Below are positions 34,275 through 41,709 of a DNA stretch of 64,000 bases, in pieces. Location: positions 62,001 to 126,000 of the forward strand of contig JAFUCD010000002.1 of NCBI GenBank assembly GCA_017459865.1, read 5' to 3'. A program made the translations under genes and the position numbers. The stretch is from Oscillospiraceae bacterium. Its GTDB lineage: Bacteria > Bacillota_A > Clostridia > Oscillospirales > Oscillospiraceae. The notes under the pieces were generated by a model. It was not told where the DNA came from. It searched no databases and was given only the letters and a program-made list of their open reading frames with translations. Each line of letters begins with the position of its first letter. Positions within the stretch are counted from its first letter, which is position 1.

Positions 34275-34949
34275 TTATGGGGCAAGGGTGATCTCGTGCC
34301 CCGCGTCGCGGGCGCCCAGCTCGAAGTGATGGCGCACGATGCCGAGATCGATGTCGCTGTGGATGCCGTGCAGATCCTCGGGGATCACGGTGCCGTCGGG
34401 CTTAAGCGTGAAGCGGAATTTCTGCTGGTTGATGGCGGTCGGGGCGAGCAGCGCGAGCTCTGCGCCGCGCGCGAACCACGCCGGGCGCTCCCCCTCGAGA
34501 ACGGTGACCTCGTCCGCGGTCTTGGACTTGCGCGTCCTGCCGGGATTCGCGCCATAGCCGATGGCGATCACGATGGGGAGGCGCTCCGCGGGGGAGACCT
34601 CGGCCTGCACGCCCTTTTCCTGGAACGTAGCCGCCCAGCAGGTGTTCAGCCCGAGCGTCTGCGCATAGAGCACCAGCTGCTCGCCGTAATAGCCGATGCG
34701 CTGGCCGAGCGTCTCGTCGTCAGGACCGACGCAGGCGATCAGACTCGGCGCGCTGCCAAGCCCCATTGCCCGGTTCAGCAGGCGGGTGAACGCCTTGCCC
34801 GCGTCGGGGATGAACTGCAGGTGCAGATCGCCCGCCGCATTCAGCGCTTCGATCTTCTCTTGCAGCAGGTGTACGGTGCCCGGTTCGATCGGGCGGTCCT
34901 GATAGGTGCGCACGGAATGGCGCGCAAATACGGCTTCCACTTCGGTCAT
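34275..34949 (-). CDS. Nitroreductase-family flavoprotein, 224 aa
   Basis: FMN-dependent oxidoreductase fold: FARHSVRTYQDRPIEPGTVH at the start is the typical R-S-x-R-x-Y/F FMN-binding opening, IGYYGEQLVLYAQTLGLNTC is the central helix, and PIVIAIGYGANPG follows. The C-terminal half is more like the TM1586-type nitroreductases, with PTAINQQKFRF for dimer/FMN contacts. Substrate cannot be deduced. It is the last gene of an operon with an HxlR regulator and a nitrilase-type hydrolase, 15 nt after the latter, suggesting a small redox or detoxification unit. Confidence 0.88.
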   Translation of the reverse strand: MTEVEAVFARHSVRTYQDRPIEPGTVHLLQEKIEALNAAGDLHLQFIPDAGKAFTRLLNRAMGLGSAPSLIACVGPDDETLGQRIGYYGEQLVLYAQTLGLNTCWAATFQEKGVQAEVSPAERLPIVIAIGYGANPGRTRKSKTADEVTVLEGERPAWFARGAELALLAPTAINQQKFRFTLKPDGTVIPEDLHGIHSDIDLGIVRHHFELGARDAGHEITLAP

Positions 34950-34964
34950 GTTCAGTTACCTCCT

Positions 34965-35762
34965 TCAGATATACAGCTCTGTGCGGCGCAGCGTGGTGTA
35001 GGGGCGTCTGGCGCGGACGCGCTGCGATTCCGTGAGATCGATGTCGGCATAGACGATCTGCTCGCGGTCGTCCGCCATGATGATCAGCTCGCCGTTCGCG
35101 TCCACGGCGAGCGATTCCCCGGCGAAGTCCATCGCGCCCTCGCGCCCGACGCGGTTGCACATCGCGACGGCGACCGAGCTGTGGAACGCCTGCACGCGGA
35201 TCTCCCAGGCAAACATCTCCAGCGGCTCGCTTTTTACATTCACGGTCGGGACGAGGATCAGCTCCGCGCCCATCAGCGCCTCGGTGCGGATGCTCTCGGG
35301 GTAGTGCCGGTCGAAGCAGACCACGATGCCGATGCGCCCGAGCGGCGTGTCGAACACGCGGAAGCCGTCGTCCGCGGGCGTGTAATAGTCCTGCTCGTAA
35401 AACTGCTCCGCCTGCGCGATGTGGACCATCTTCTGCGCGCCGAGGATCGCCCCGTCCGCGCCGATCAGCAGCGTCGCGTCATAGCGTCTGCCGTTCTCCA
35501 GCAGATAGACGTTCGGCGCCGCCATGACGCCGTTCTCCCGGCAGGCCGCGCACAGCGCCGCGATTTCGCCGCTCTCGGCGGTGAGCGCGTAGTGCGCCAC
35601 GTCCAGCCCCGGGTACTGGGGGAAGAACTCCGTCAGCTGTACCTCGGGGAAGAGCACCAGCTCCGCACCGTTGTGCGCCGCCTCCGCGATCGCGCGCACG
35701 CTCTTTTCCAGATTCGCCGTCATGCTCCCGGCGTTCTCCATCTGTACCATTGCAAGCTTCAT
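34965..35762 (-). CDS. Carbon-nitrogen hydrolase (nitrilase superfamily), 265 aa
   Basis: Amidase/carbamoylase-type enzyme with the Glu-Lys-Cys triad visible: Glu40 in LVLFPEVQL, Lys111 in GAQKMVH, Cys149 in VVCFDRHYPES. Length and blocks resemble N-carbamoylputrescine amidase and beta-ureidopropionase-like members, but substrate is not decided by sequence; polyamine metabolism is possible and a polyamine transporter lies 6 kb away. The start ATG 35762 overlaps the HxlR stop by 4 nt, so the two are coupled. A longer in-frame reading from 35813 would run inside the regulator gene and is rejected. Confidence 0.9.
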   Translation of the reverse strand: MKLAMVQMENAGSMTANLEKSVRAIAEAAHNGAELVLFPEVQLTEFFPQYPGLDVAHYALTAESGEIAALCAACRENGVMAAPNVYLLENGRRYDATLLIGADGAILGAQKMVHIAQAEQFYEQDYYTPADDGFRVFDTPLGRIGIVVCFDRHYPESIRTEALMGAELILVPTVNVKSEPLEMFAWEIRVQAFHSSVAVAMCNRVGREGAMDFAGESLAVDANGELIIMADDREQIVYADIDLTESQRVRARRPYTTLRRTELYI

Positions 35763-36118
35763 GCTTCCACGCTCCCTTTCTGTGATGCCGGATCGCCCGT
35801 GTCGAGCTGCCAATCGATCAGCTGCCGCAGTACGGGCTGGAGCCGACGGGTGCGCTCCGTGACGCTGTATTCCACGCGCACGGGCACCTCCAGATATTCC
35901 TTTCGCTCCACAAGCCCGTCCTCCTCCAGCTCACGCAGAGACTTGGCGAGCATCGTGTTCGAGATGCCGCGCATCTTGCGCAGTAGGTCGTTATAGCGCG
36001 TCGGTCCGTCCGCGGAGATGGAGCAAAGGATCGGCAGCTTCCATTTTCCACCGATCGTGTCCATAACCGCGCGCAGCACGCAGGCGTCCGTACAGGGACA
36101 AAGTGCGGTCTGTGCCAT
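35759..36118 (-). CDS. HxlR-family transcriptional regulator, 119 aa
   Basis: Single winged-helix domain: MDTIGGKWKLPILCSISADG and RYNDLLRKMRGISNTMLAKS and LRELEEDGLVERKEY follow the HxlR/DUF24 pattern, including the GGKW motif. Three N-terminal cysteines (Cys7, Cys9, Cys13) precede the domain; some HxlR proteins sense electrophiles or oxidants through such a cysteine. It heads an operon with the hydrolase and nitroreductase and is divergent from a PNPOx-like flavoprotein, so it probably controls both directions. Confidence 0.92.
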   Translation of the reverse strand: MAQTALCPCTDACVLRAVMDTIGGKWKLPILCSISADGPTRYNDLLRKMRGISNTMLAKSLRELEEDGLVERKEYLEVPVRVEYSVTERTRRLQPVLRQLIDWQLDTGDPASQKGSVEA

Positions 36119-36172
36119 ATCCAGCTCCTTTCCGCTCCGCTTTTGCTTACTTACTCAATAAATTGTGCGTAA

Positions 36173-36201
36173 TTGACATGAAATCGTTTCCACGCTAATA
36201 T
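36173..36201 (+). promoter_or_regulatory. Promoter of the PNPOx-like gene
   Basis: TTGACA (36173-36178), 17-bp spacer, TAATAT (36196-36201), 62 nt before the start. The AT-rich run CTTACTTACTCAATAAATTG just upstream (about 36147-36166) is a likely place for the HxlR operator. Confidence 0.75.
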
Positions 36202-36263
36202 GATAACAGATTCAAAAAGCGCTGTAAATACAAAAAACAGAGTTATTGAAAGGAGCCCTTATC

Positions 36264-36653
36264 ATGCTGGACAATGTCAAGAAGGTATTTGAGGAAAACG
36301 TGTGGTATATCGCCACGTTCAATGAAGAGCCGAATGTCGTTCCGGTCGGCTTCAAGACTGTCGGCGACGACGGCAAATTCTACATCGCCGCCGTCCTGCT
36401 CGACACCACGATCCAGAACATCCAGAAAAACGGCAAGATCGCCATCGCCGCCGCGAGCGCTGCCGCTGAGTCCTATCAGGTGAAGGGCACAGCCGAGTTC
36501 GTCACCGAGGGCCCTGTGTACGAAGCCTTCGTGAAGCTGGCGGAGGACACCTTCAAGGGTGCGCTGCCCTGCAAGTGCGCCATCGCCGTCACGCCCGAAA
36601 AGGTCATCGTCGCGAGCCCGAACGGCGACAACCGCAAGGAGCTGAGCTGGTAA
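36264..36653 (+). CDS. Pyridoxamine 5'-phosphate oxidase-like flavin-binding protein, 129 aa
   Basis: Split-barrel fold of the PNPOx-like superfamily: WYIATFNEEPNVVPVGFKTV, then FYIAAVLLDTTIQNIQKNGK and IAIAAAS, the classical beta-strand pattern that binds FMN or F420. Probably a cytoplasmic dimer with a redox role. ATG 36264 has AAAGGAG 8 nt upstream. It is divergent from the HxlR regulator and ends at a bidirectional terminator. Confidence 0.88.
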   Translation: MLDNVKKVFEENVWYIATFNEEPNVVPVGFKTVGDDGKFYIAAVLLDTTIQNIQKNGKIAIAAASAAAESYQVKGTAEFVTEGPVYEAFVKLAEDTFKGALPCKCAIAVTPEKVIVASPNGDNRKELSW

Positions 36654-36668
36654 AGCTTCCTCAAAAGC

Positions 36669-36710
36669 AAGCAGAAAAAACCGCTGATTTTCAGCGGTTT
36701 TTTCTGCTTT
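36669..36710. terminator. Bidirectional terminator between the PNPOx-like gene and the sensor kinase
   Basis: AGCAGAAAAAACCGCTGA pairs with TCAGCGGTTTTTTCTGCT around a TTT loop, serving the two convergent genes. Confidence 0.92.
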
Positions 36711-36717
36711 ATCATGG

Positions 36718-38733
36718 TCAGAGAGCGGGGAACGCGAGCGTGACCTTGAACAGGTCGCCGTCCACGCTGACGGTGAAGGCGCCGCCCATCAGCTCGGTGA
36801 GACTTTTCGCGATCGAGAGGCCCAGCCCGCTGCCCTCGCCGGAGCGGGCGCGGTCGCCGCGCACGAAGCGCTCGGTCAGCTCGTCCGCCGTTATGTTCAG
36901 CGCCGCGCCCGAGATGTTGCGGAAGGTCACCTCGGCGCTGCCGCCGCGCACGGCGGTGGAGAGATATACGCGCGTGCCCTCCATGGCGTATTTGTGGATG
37001 TTGGACAGGAGATTGGAGAACACACGCCACAGCAGCTGCCCGTCGGCCATCACGCAGGGCTGTTCGGGCGCGAGCATGCGCACGGTGGTGAGTCTGCGCT
37101 GCTCGAAGCGGTCGGCAAATTCGCCCGCCGCCTGCCCCAGCAGGACGTTCAGATCTGTTCGCTCCGCGTGCACGGCGATGTTCCCGGTGCTCGCCTTGGA
37201 CGCCTCGACGAGATCCTCCGTCAGCTTTTTCAGCCGCTGCGACTGCCGGTCAAGGACGTTCAGATATTCCGCGGCGCGCTCGTTCGCGGGCGGCTCTTTT
37301 TTCAGCAGATCGACGTAGTTGACGATGCTCGTCAGCGGCGTCTTGATGTCGTGCGAGACGTTCGTGATGAGTTCCGCCTTCATCCGTTCGGATTTCACGC
37401 GCTCGTCCACGGCGGTCTGCATCCCGTCGGAGATGCTGTTCAGATACGCCCCGTGCTGCCGGAAGGGACCGTATATGTGCTTCAGGTCGACCGTCTGCGT
37501 CAGGTCGCCGTCCGCGAGCAGCTTTGCGCCCTTTTGCAGGCGCTGCATGGCGATCACGGCGAAAAACAGCAGCGGCGTCAGGATCAGCTTTTCCAGAAAC
37601 CAGACGAACGCGGCGGCGTCCGCATTGGACGCGAAGATCGCAAGCAGCTCCAGAAGTGACCCGCCGCACCAGAGAAGCCCCGTCCGCCAAAACAGCGGGA
37701 TCGAGCGCAGCAGATCGCGCACCGCGCCGCCGAGCCCCTTCAGGCAGCGCCAGCAGAGGCGCAGCGCCATGGTGGTGAGATTGTTTTTCCACAGCGTCCC
37801 GGCCTTGGCGCGCACGGCGAAGGTCAGCAGCAGCGCCAGCCACCAGAGCCCGACCGGGATCACCGCGAGCGCCGCGAAGAGCTCGTAGCCCCAGTCGAGA
37901 AAATACAGCGGAGCGAACAGGCCCAGCAGCCCTGCGCACAGCAGCAGATCGAACGGGATGCGGTCAAACCAGCTCAGGTGGATCCTGTCGTCTGTCTCCC
38001 GGTGTCCCGCGGCGCAGAGCAGGAAAACGACCAGCGCGATCAGCGCCAGCAGCGCGACGCCGCCGATCCAGAAGATCCCGTAGCGCAGCGCGATGAGTCG
38101 GTCGGCAAGGTCCATGAGCTTCCGGATGCCGTCGTCCGCCTTGAGGTCCGAGCGGAGATAGCCGTCGATGTGCAGACGCGCGTCTTCGCTGTAGACCAGG
38201 TGCAGATGGTAGATCGTGCTGCCGTCCTCCCGATCCTCCGACATGTCGTTCTCGAAAATGTCATATTGCTCGGCGAGCTTCGTCCAATATGCCTCGCGTT
38301 CTTCGGCGGAGGAGAAGGTGAGATCCTCTTCCACAAGATCTCGTTCTTCCATGGACCGGGAGAACTGCGATTCGATGTGCGTCTGATACGACGCCTCATA
38401 GTTTTGCAGCAGGATGTTGCCGTCCGCGTCCGTGATCGTGAAGAAGAAGTTGGAGTTTTCCTCGGAAAAGCGCTTCACCCATGCGGTGTCGAGCGCCGCG
38501 CCGGTCTCCTTTGCCTCGGCATAGGCGTTGTAATAGTTTTCCGCCTCGCCGCACCAGCGGTAGGTGAGCGCGTCGGCGACGCCCCGCCGCATCGACGCGC
38601 CGTCGTCGAGGTAGGCGTCGCTCTCCGTGAATACATAGAATCCGAACACGCAGCCGAGCACGGTCAGCGCCATGATCACCGCCAGCACGACCGCCACGGC
38701 CTTTGCCCAGAGCTTTCCTGTCAGCCTTTTCAT
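36718..38733 (-). CDS. Membrane sensor histidine kinase, 671 aa
   Basis: Sensor of a two-component pair. A first membrane helix (about 11-33) is followed by an extracytoplasmic segment of about 180 residues, then five or so further membrane helices (about 215-400), an unusually long membrane part for a class I kinase. After a HAMP-like stretch the H-box NVSHDIKTPLTSIVNYVDLL contains His461. The ATPase domain has a recognisable N-box (RVFSNLLSNIHKYA) and G-box (GEGSGLGLSIAKSL). It overlaps its response regulator by 4 nt. The signal is unknown; multi-helix membrane kinases of this kind often monitor the envelope. Confidence 0.93.
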   Translation of the reverse strand: MKRLTGKLWAKAVAVVLAVIMALTVLGCVFGFYVFTESDAYLDDGASMRRGVADALTYRWCGEAENYYNAYAEAKETGAALDTAWVKRFSEENSNFFFTITDADGNILLQNYEASYQTHIESQFSRSMEERDLVEEDLTFSSAEEREAYWTKLAEQYDIFENDMSEDREDGSTIYHLHLVYSEDARLHIDGYLRSDLKADDGIRKLMDLADRLIALRYGIFWIGGVALLALIALVVFLLCAAGHRETDDRIHLSWFDRIPFDLLLCAGLLGLFAPLYFLDWGYELFAALAVIPVGLWWLALLLTFAVRAKAGTLWKNNLTTMALRLCWRCLKGLGGAVRDLLRSIPLFWRTGLLWCGGSLLELLAIFASNADAAAFVWFLEKLILTPLLFFAVIAMQRLQKGAKLLADGDLTQTVDLKHIYGPFRQHGAYLNSISDGMQTAVDERVKSERMKAELITNVSHDIKTPLTSIVNYVDLLKKEPPANERAAEYLNVLDRQSQRLKKLTEDLVEASKASTGNIAVHAERTDLNVLLGQAAGEFADRFEQRRLTTVRMLAPEQPCVMADGQLLWRVFSNLLSNIHKYAMEGTRVYLSTAVRGGSAEVTFRNISGAALNITADELTERFVRGDRARSGEGSGLGLSIAKSLTELMGGAFTVSVDGDLFKVTLAFPAL

Positions 38734-39437
38734 GCTTCTTCATCTCCCTTCTGCGGTGCCATCTTGTAGCCCTTGCCCCAGACTACCTGCAGATAGCGCG
38801 GCTCGCCGGGATCGATCTCGATCTTCTCCCGGATGTGCCGGATGTGCACGGCGACGGCGTTGTCGGCGTTCAGCGGGATCTCGTCCCAGACCGCGCGGTA
38901 GATCTCCTTCGGGGAGAACACCTTGCCGGGGCTGCGCATCAGAAAGCGCAGAATGTCATATTCCCGCGGCGTCAGGGCGGCGTGCTCGCCGTCGACGGTC
39001 ACGGTCTTCGCCTCGTCGTCGAGCTCCACGCCGCCGACGCGCAGCACGCGCGGGTTCACCGTGCCGCCGCCGAGCCGCAGATATCGCCGCAGCTGGCTGT
39101 TGACGCGGGCGAGCACCTCCACGGGGTTGAAGGGCTTTGTGATGTAGTCGTCCGCGCCGACGTTCAGACCGAGGACCTTGTCGGTGTCCTCGCTTTTGGC
39201 GGTCAGCAGGATCACGGGCACGTTGCTCTCCTCACGCAGGCGCGTCAGCGTCTCGATGCCGTCCATACCGGGCATCATGATGTCCAGCAGCACGAGCTGG
39301 ATGTCCTCGCGCGAGAGGATCTTCAGCGCGTCCGCGCCGTTAAATGCCTCGAACACGCGGTAATCGCCGCTCGAAAGATAGATCTTCAGCGCGGAAACGA
39401 TGTCGCGCTCGTCGTCGCAGATCAGAATGTTGTGCAT
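38730..39437 (-). CDS. OmpR/PhoB-family response regulator, 235 aa
   Basis: Receiver domain (1-118) with acidic pocket CDDE, phosphoacceptor Asp52 (LVLLDIMMPG) and Lys in the ITKPFNPVEV motif; C-terminal winged helix (about 135-230) with LTPREYDILRFLMRSPGKVF and AVAVHIRHIREKIE. The start at 39437 (MHNILICDDERD) is preferred because AAAGGAG is 8 nt upstream; a GTG three codons earlier overlaps that site. It is first in the two-gene operon with the kinase, and direct repeats upstream suggest autoregulation. Confidence 0.94.
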   Translation of the reverse strand: MHNILICDDERDIVSALKIYLSSGDYRVFEAFNGADALKILSREDIQLVLLDIMMPGMDGIETLTRLREESNVPVILLTAKSEDTDKVLGLNVGADDYITKPFNPVEVLARVNSQLRRYLRLGGGTVNPRVLRVGGVELDDEAKTVTVDGEHAALTPREYDILRFLMRSPGKVFSPKEIYRAVWDEIPLNADNAVAVHIRHIREKIEIDPGEPRYLQVVWGKGYKMAPQKGDEEA

Positions 39438-39462
39438 CTGCTCCACTCCTTTCTGTGTCCCA

Positions 39463-39506
39463 TTGTAGCCAAAAAAGCTTAAGGAACAATCCAGTGAAAG
39501 CTTAAG
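39463..39506 (-). promoter_or_regulatory. Promoter and direct repeats before the two-component operon
   Basis: On the minus strand two exact copies of CTTAAGCTTT (39497-39506 and 39474-39483) start 23 bp apart, about two helical turns, and the nearer copy sits in the -35 region of a TACAAT -10 (39463-39468). OmpR-family regulators bind tandem direct repeats in such positions. Confidence 0.65.
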
Positions 39507-39519
39507 ATTTGATGAAGAA

Positions 39520-39543
39520 CGGCGTCCGAGATCTCGGACGCCG
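39520..39543 (-). terminator. Perfect 24-base palindrome after cca
   Basis: CGGCGTCCGAGATCTCGGACGCCG is fully self-complementary and lies 8 nt after the cca stop. The T-tract is poor (TTCTTC), so termination efficiency is uncertain. Confidence 0.6.
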
Positions 39544-39551
39544 ATTTGGGT

Positions 39552-40916
39552 TTACTGTTTTCTGCGCTTTTTGCGCGCCTCGGCGAGCACCTGCTTGAGC
39601 GCCTCGTCCTTCGGGATCCCGGCGAGGCGCAGCTTGTGCGCCAGCGCGAGAAAGTCTGAAAAGTCCGGCCCCGGCTCCAGCCCCGCGTCGATCAGATCGC
39701 GCCCCATGACATGCGGCTGTGCCATCGTCTCGCGGTAAACGGCGAGCCGCGCCATCAGATTTTCCTCGCAGGAGACGTAAGGCCACGGCGAGCGCGTGCC
39801 CTGCCCGTCCGCCATGGAGAGGCAGATGAGCGCCTCGGGGTCGGCGCAGTCGTCGAACATCCGGTTCGAGGCCTTCAGAGCGGAGCCGTGCGCTGCGATG
39901 ACCGTCGGCTTCATGTGCAGACGCGTGAGGTTCACGACATAGTCGATCAGCCCCGTTTCGCTCGTCAGCCGCCGCAAAAGCTGCGCCGCCAGCTCTGCGC
40001 CCACGTCCTCGTGGCCGTAGGCGTGGAATTTGCCGCTCTCATACTCCGTCGTCGCGGGCTTGCCGAGGTCGTGTGTCAGTGCCGCGAGCATGAGTCCCAG
40101 CGGGCGCTCGGCGCGGTCACGGTACTGCGCCGCCGCGTCCAGCACCAGCAGCGTGTGGTTCCAGACGTCGCCCTCGGCGTGAAAGCGCGGGTTCTGCGGC
40201 ACGCCGATCAGGTCCGCGACCTCGGAAAACCACGGCCGCAGCTGTTCCATCTCGCGCAGCACGGAAAAGAAAACGGACGGATGCTCCGCCTGCAGCAGCG
40301 CCTTTTCCAGCTCTCCCATCACGCGCTCCTTGGAGAGCGCGGTCAGGTCCATGCCGGAGCACAGCCGCATCGTCTCCGGCGCGACGCGAAAGCCAAAGCG
40401 CGCGGCAAACTGCGCCGCCCGCAGTACGCGCAGCGGGTCCTCCGGGAAGGTCTCGTCGTCCACATGCCGCAGGACGCCGCGTTTTAAGTCGCGCTGCCCG
40501 CGGAAGGGGTCGATCAGCGCGCCCGTGAGCACATCGCGCATCATGGCGTTCACGGTGAAGTCCCGCCGCCGCGCCGCCTCCCGCGTGCCGAGATCAGGGT
40601 CGACGAACACGTCAAAGTCCCGGTGTCCCTGCCCGCGCAGATGCTCCTTTCGCGGCATCGCGATGTCCACCCCGCAGCCCTTGAGCGCATAGATGCCGAA
40701 GCTCTCGCCGATCGCGATGCGCTCTCCGAGCGTGTCGAGGATCGCCTCCAGCGCGGCGGGGGAGAGGCCGTGCACCTCCACGTCGAGATCCTTGCTCACG
40801 CGCCCCATGAGCGCGTCGCGCACACAGCCGCCGACATAGTAAACGCGCCCGCCGGACGCCGACGCCCGCTGCGCCAGCGCGCGGACGATCGCACGGTCAT
40901 GCTCGATATCTGGCAT
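39552..40916 (-). CDS. cca: CCA tRNA nucleotidyltransferase with HD domain, 454 aa
   Basis: Adds or repairs the 3' CCA of tRNAs. N-terminal polymerase-beta-like domain with YYVGGCVRDALMGR and KDLDVEVHG; RRRDFTVNAMMRD and GVLRHVDDETFPEDPLRVLR are core family blocks. An HD domain (about 245-370) has NHTLLVLDAA and LTHDLGKPATTE, as in bacterial multifunctional CCA enzymes with phosphohydrolase activity. The start ATG 40916 has GGAGGTG 5 nt before it; an extended reading from 41045 passes through a terminator and is rejected. It lies downstream of an RluA-type synthase. Confidence 0.92.
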   Translation of the reverse strand: MPDIEHDRAIVRALAQRASASGGRVYYVGGCVRDALMGRVSKDLDVEVHGLSPAALEAILDTLGERIAIGESFGIYALKGCGVDIAMPRKEHLRGQGHRDFDVFVDPDLGTREAARRRDFTVNAMMRDVLTGALIDPFRGQRDLKRGVLRHVDDETFPEDPLRVLRAAQFAARFGFRVAPETMRLCSGMDLTALSKERVMGELEKALLQAEHPSVFFSVLREMEQLRPWFSEVADLIGVPQNPRFHAEGDVWNHTLLVLDAAAQYRDRAERPLGLMLAALTHDLGKPATTEYESGKFHAYGHEDVGAELAAQLLRRLTSETGLIDYVVNLTRLHMKPTVIAAHGSALKASNRMFDDCADPEALICLSMADGQGTRSPWPYVSCEENLMARLAVYRETMAQPHVMGRDLIDAGLEPGPDFSDFLALAHKLRLAGIPKDEALKQVLAEARKKRRKQ

Positions 40917-40986
40917 AGGCGCACCTCCATAGTCGTTTTCTTCATCATAGACGAAACGCGCCCAAAGCGCAAGCGAAATTCGGCGC

Positions 40987-41031
40987 AAAAAAGCCCAACC
41001 CCGCCGGTGAACATGTTCTGACGGGGTTGGG
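40987..41031 (-). terminator. Intrinsic terminator between the RluA-type gene and cca
   Basis: On the minus strand CCCAACCCCG and CGGGGTTGGG form a 10-bp stem around an 18-nt loop, followed by CTTTTTT (40987-40993). Confidence 0.88.
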
Positions 41032-41041
41032 ACTTTCGCGA

Positions 41042-41689
41042 TCATGTGCCCGAATTTTCAAACTGCAGCCATGGCTCGATCGCGGGCGGCTCCTGCTCGA
41101 AAAACAGGATCTCGCCGGTCTCCGGGTGGGCGAAATGCAGCGCGTGCGACCACAGGGCGATCGGCCCATCGTCCGGCAGCGTGCTGTATTTTTTGTCGCC
41201 CCAGAGGGGGAGCGAGCGGCTGGAGAACTGGCAGCGGATCTGGTGCGTGCGCCCGGTCTGGAGAAAGATCTTCACGAGCGAGAGCCCGTCTGCCACGGCG
41301 AGCGTCTCATAGTCGAGCGCCGCCTCCTGCACGCCCTTGCCGGGCCTCTGCGTGACGTAGGTCTTGCGCTCATTGGGGTCGCGCACGAGCAGATCGCGCA
41401 TCGTCCCGGCGGAGGGTTCCGGCGTGCCATGCACCACGGCGAGATACGTCTTGCCGAAGTCGTGCGCGCGGATCTGCTCGGAGAGCTTCGACGCCGCCTG
41501 CGGCGTGCGCGCGAGCACCATGAGGCCTGATACCACGCGATCCAGTCGGTGCACCGTGCGCACGCAGGCTTTTGTGTCGCCCAGCGCCGTGCGCACCAGC
41601 TCCGGCATCCCGCCCGGCTCGTCGGTGGACAGCACGCCCGCGGGCTTCACCGCGACAAGGATCGCGTTGTCCTGATACAGAATGTCCAC
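41042..41689 (-). CDS. RluA-family pseudouridine synthase, 215 aa
   Basis: RNA pseudouridine synthase with catalytic HRLDRVVSG (Asp50) and the downstream blocks KTYLAVVHG, LQTGRTHQIRCQF and GDKKYS. There is no S4 domain and the protein is short, closest to RluA/RluC-like single-domain enzymes; target RNA position is not predictable. It begins 20 nt after the polyamine transporter genes in the same direction, probably as a readthrough passenger, and ends at a strong terminator. Confidence 0.9.
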   Translation of the reverse strand: MDILYQDNAILVAVKPAGVLSTDEPGGMPELVRTALGDTKACVRTVHRLDRVVSGLMVLARTPQAASKLSEQIRAHDFGKTYLAVVHGTPEPSAGTMRDLLVRDPNERKTYVTQRPGKGVQEAALDYETLAVADGLSLVKIFLQTGRTHQIRCQFSSRSLPLWGDKKYSTLPDDGPIALWSHALHFAHPETGEILFFEQEPPAIEPWLQFENSGT

Positions 41690-41709
41690 GGGCGCACCTC
41701 CTGACGCTC

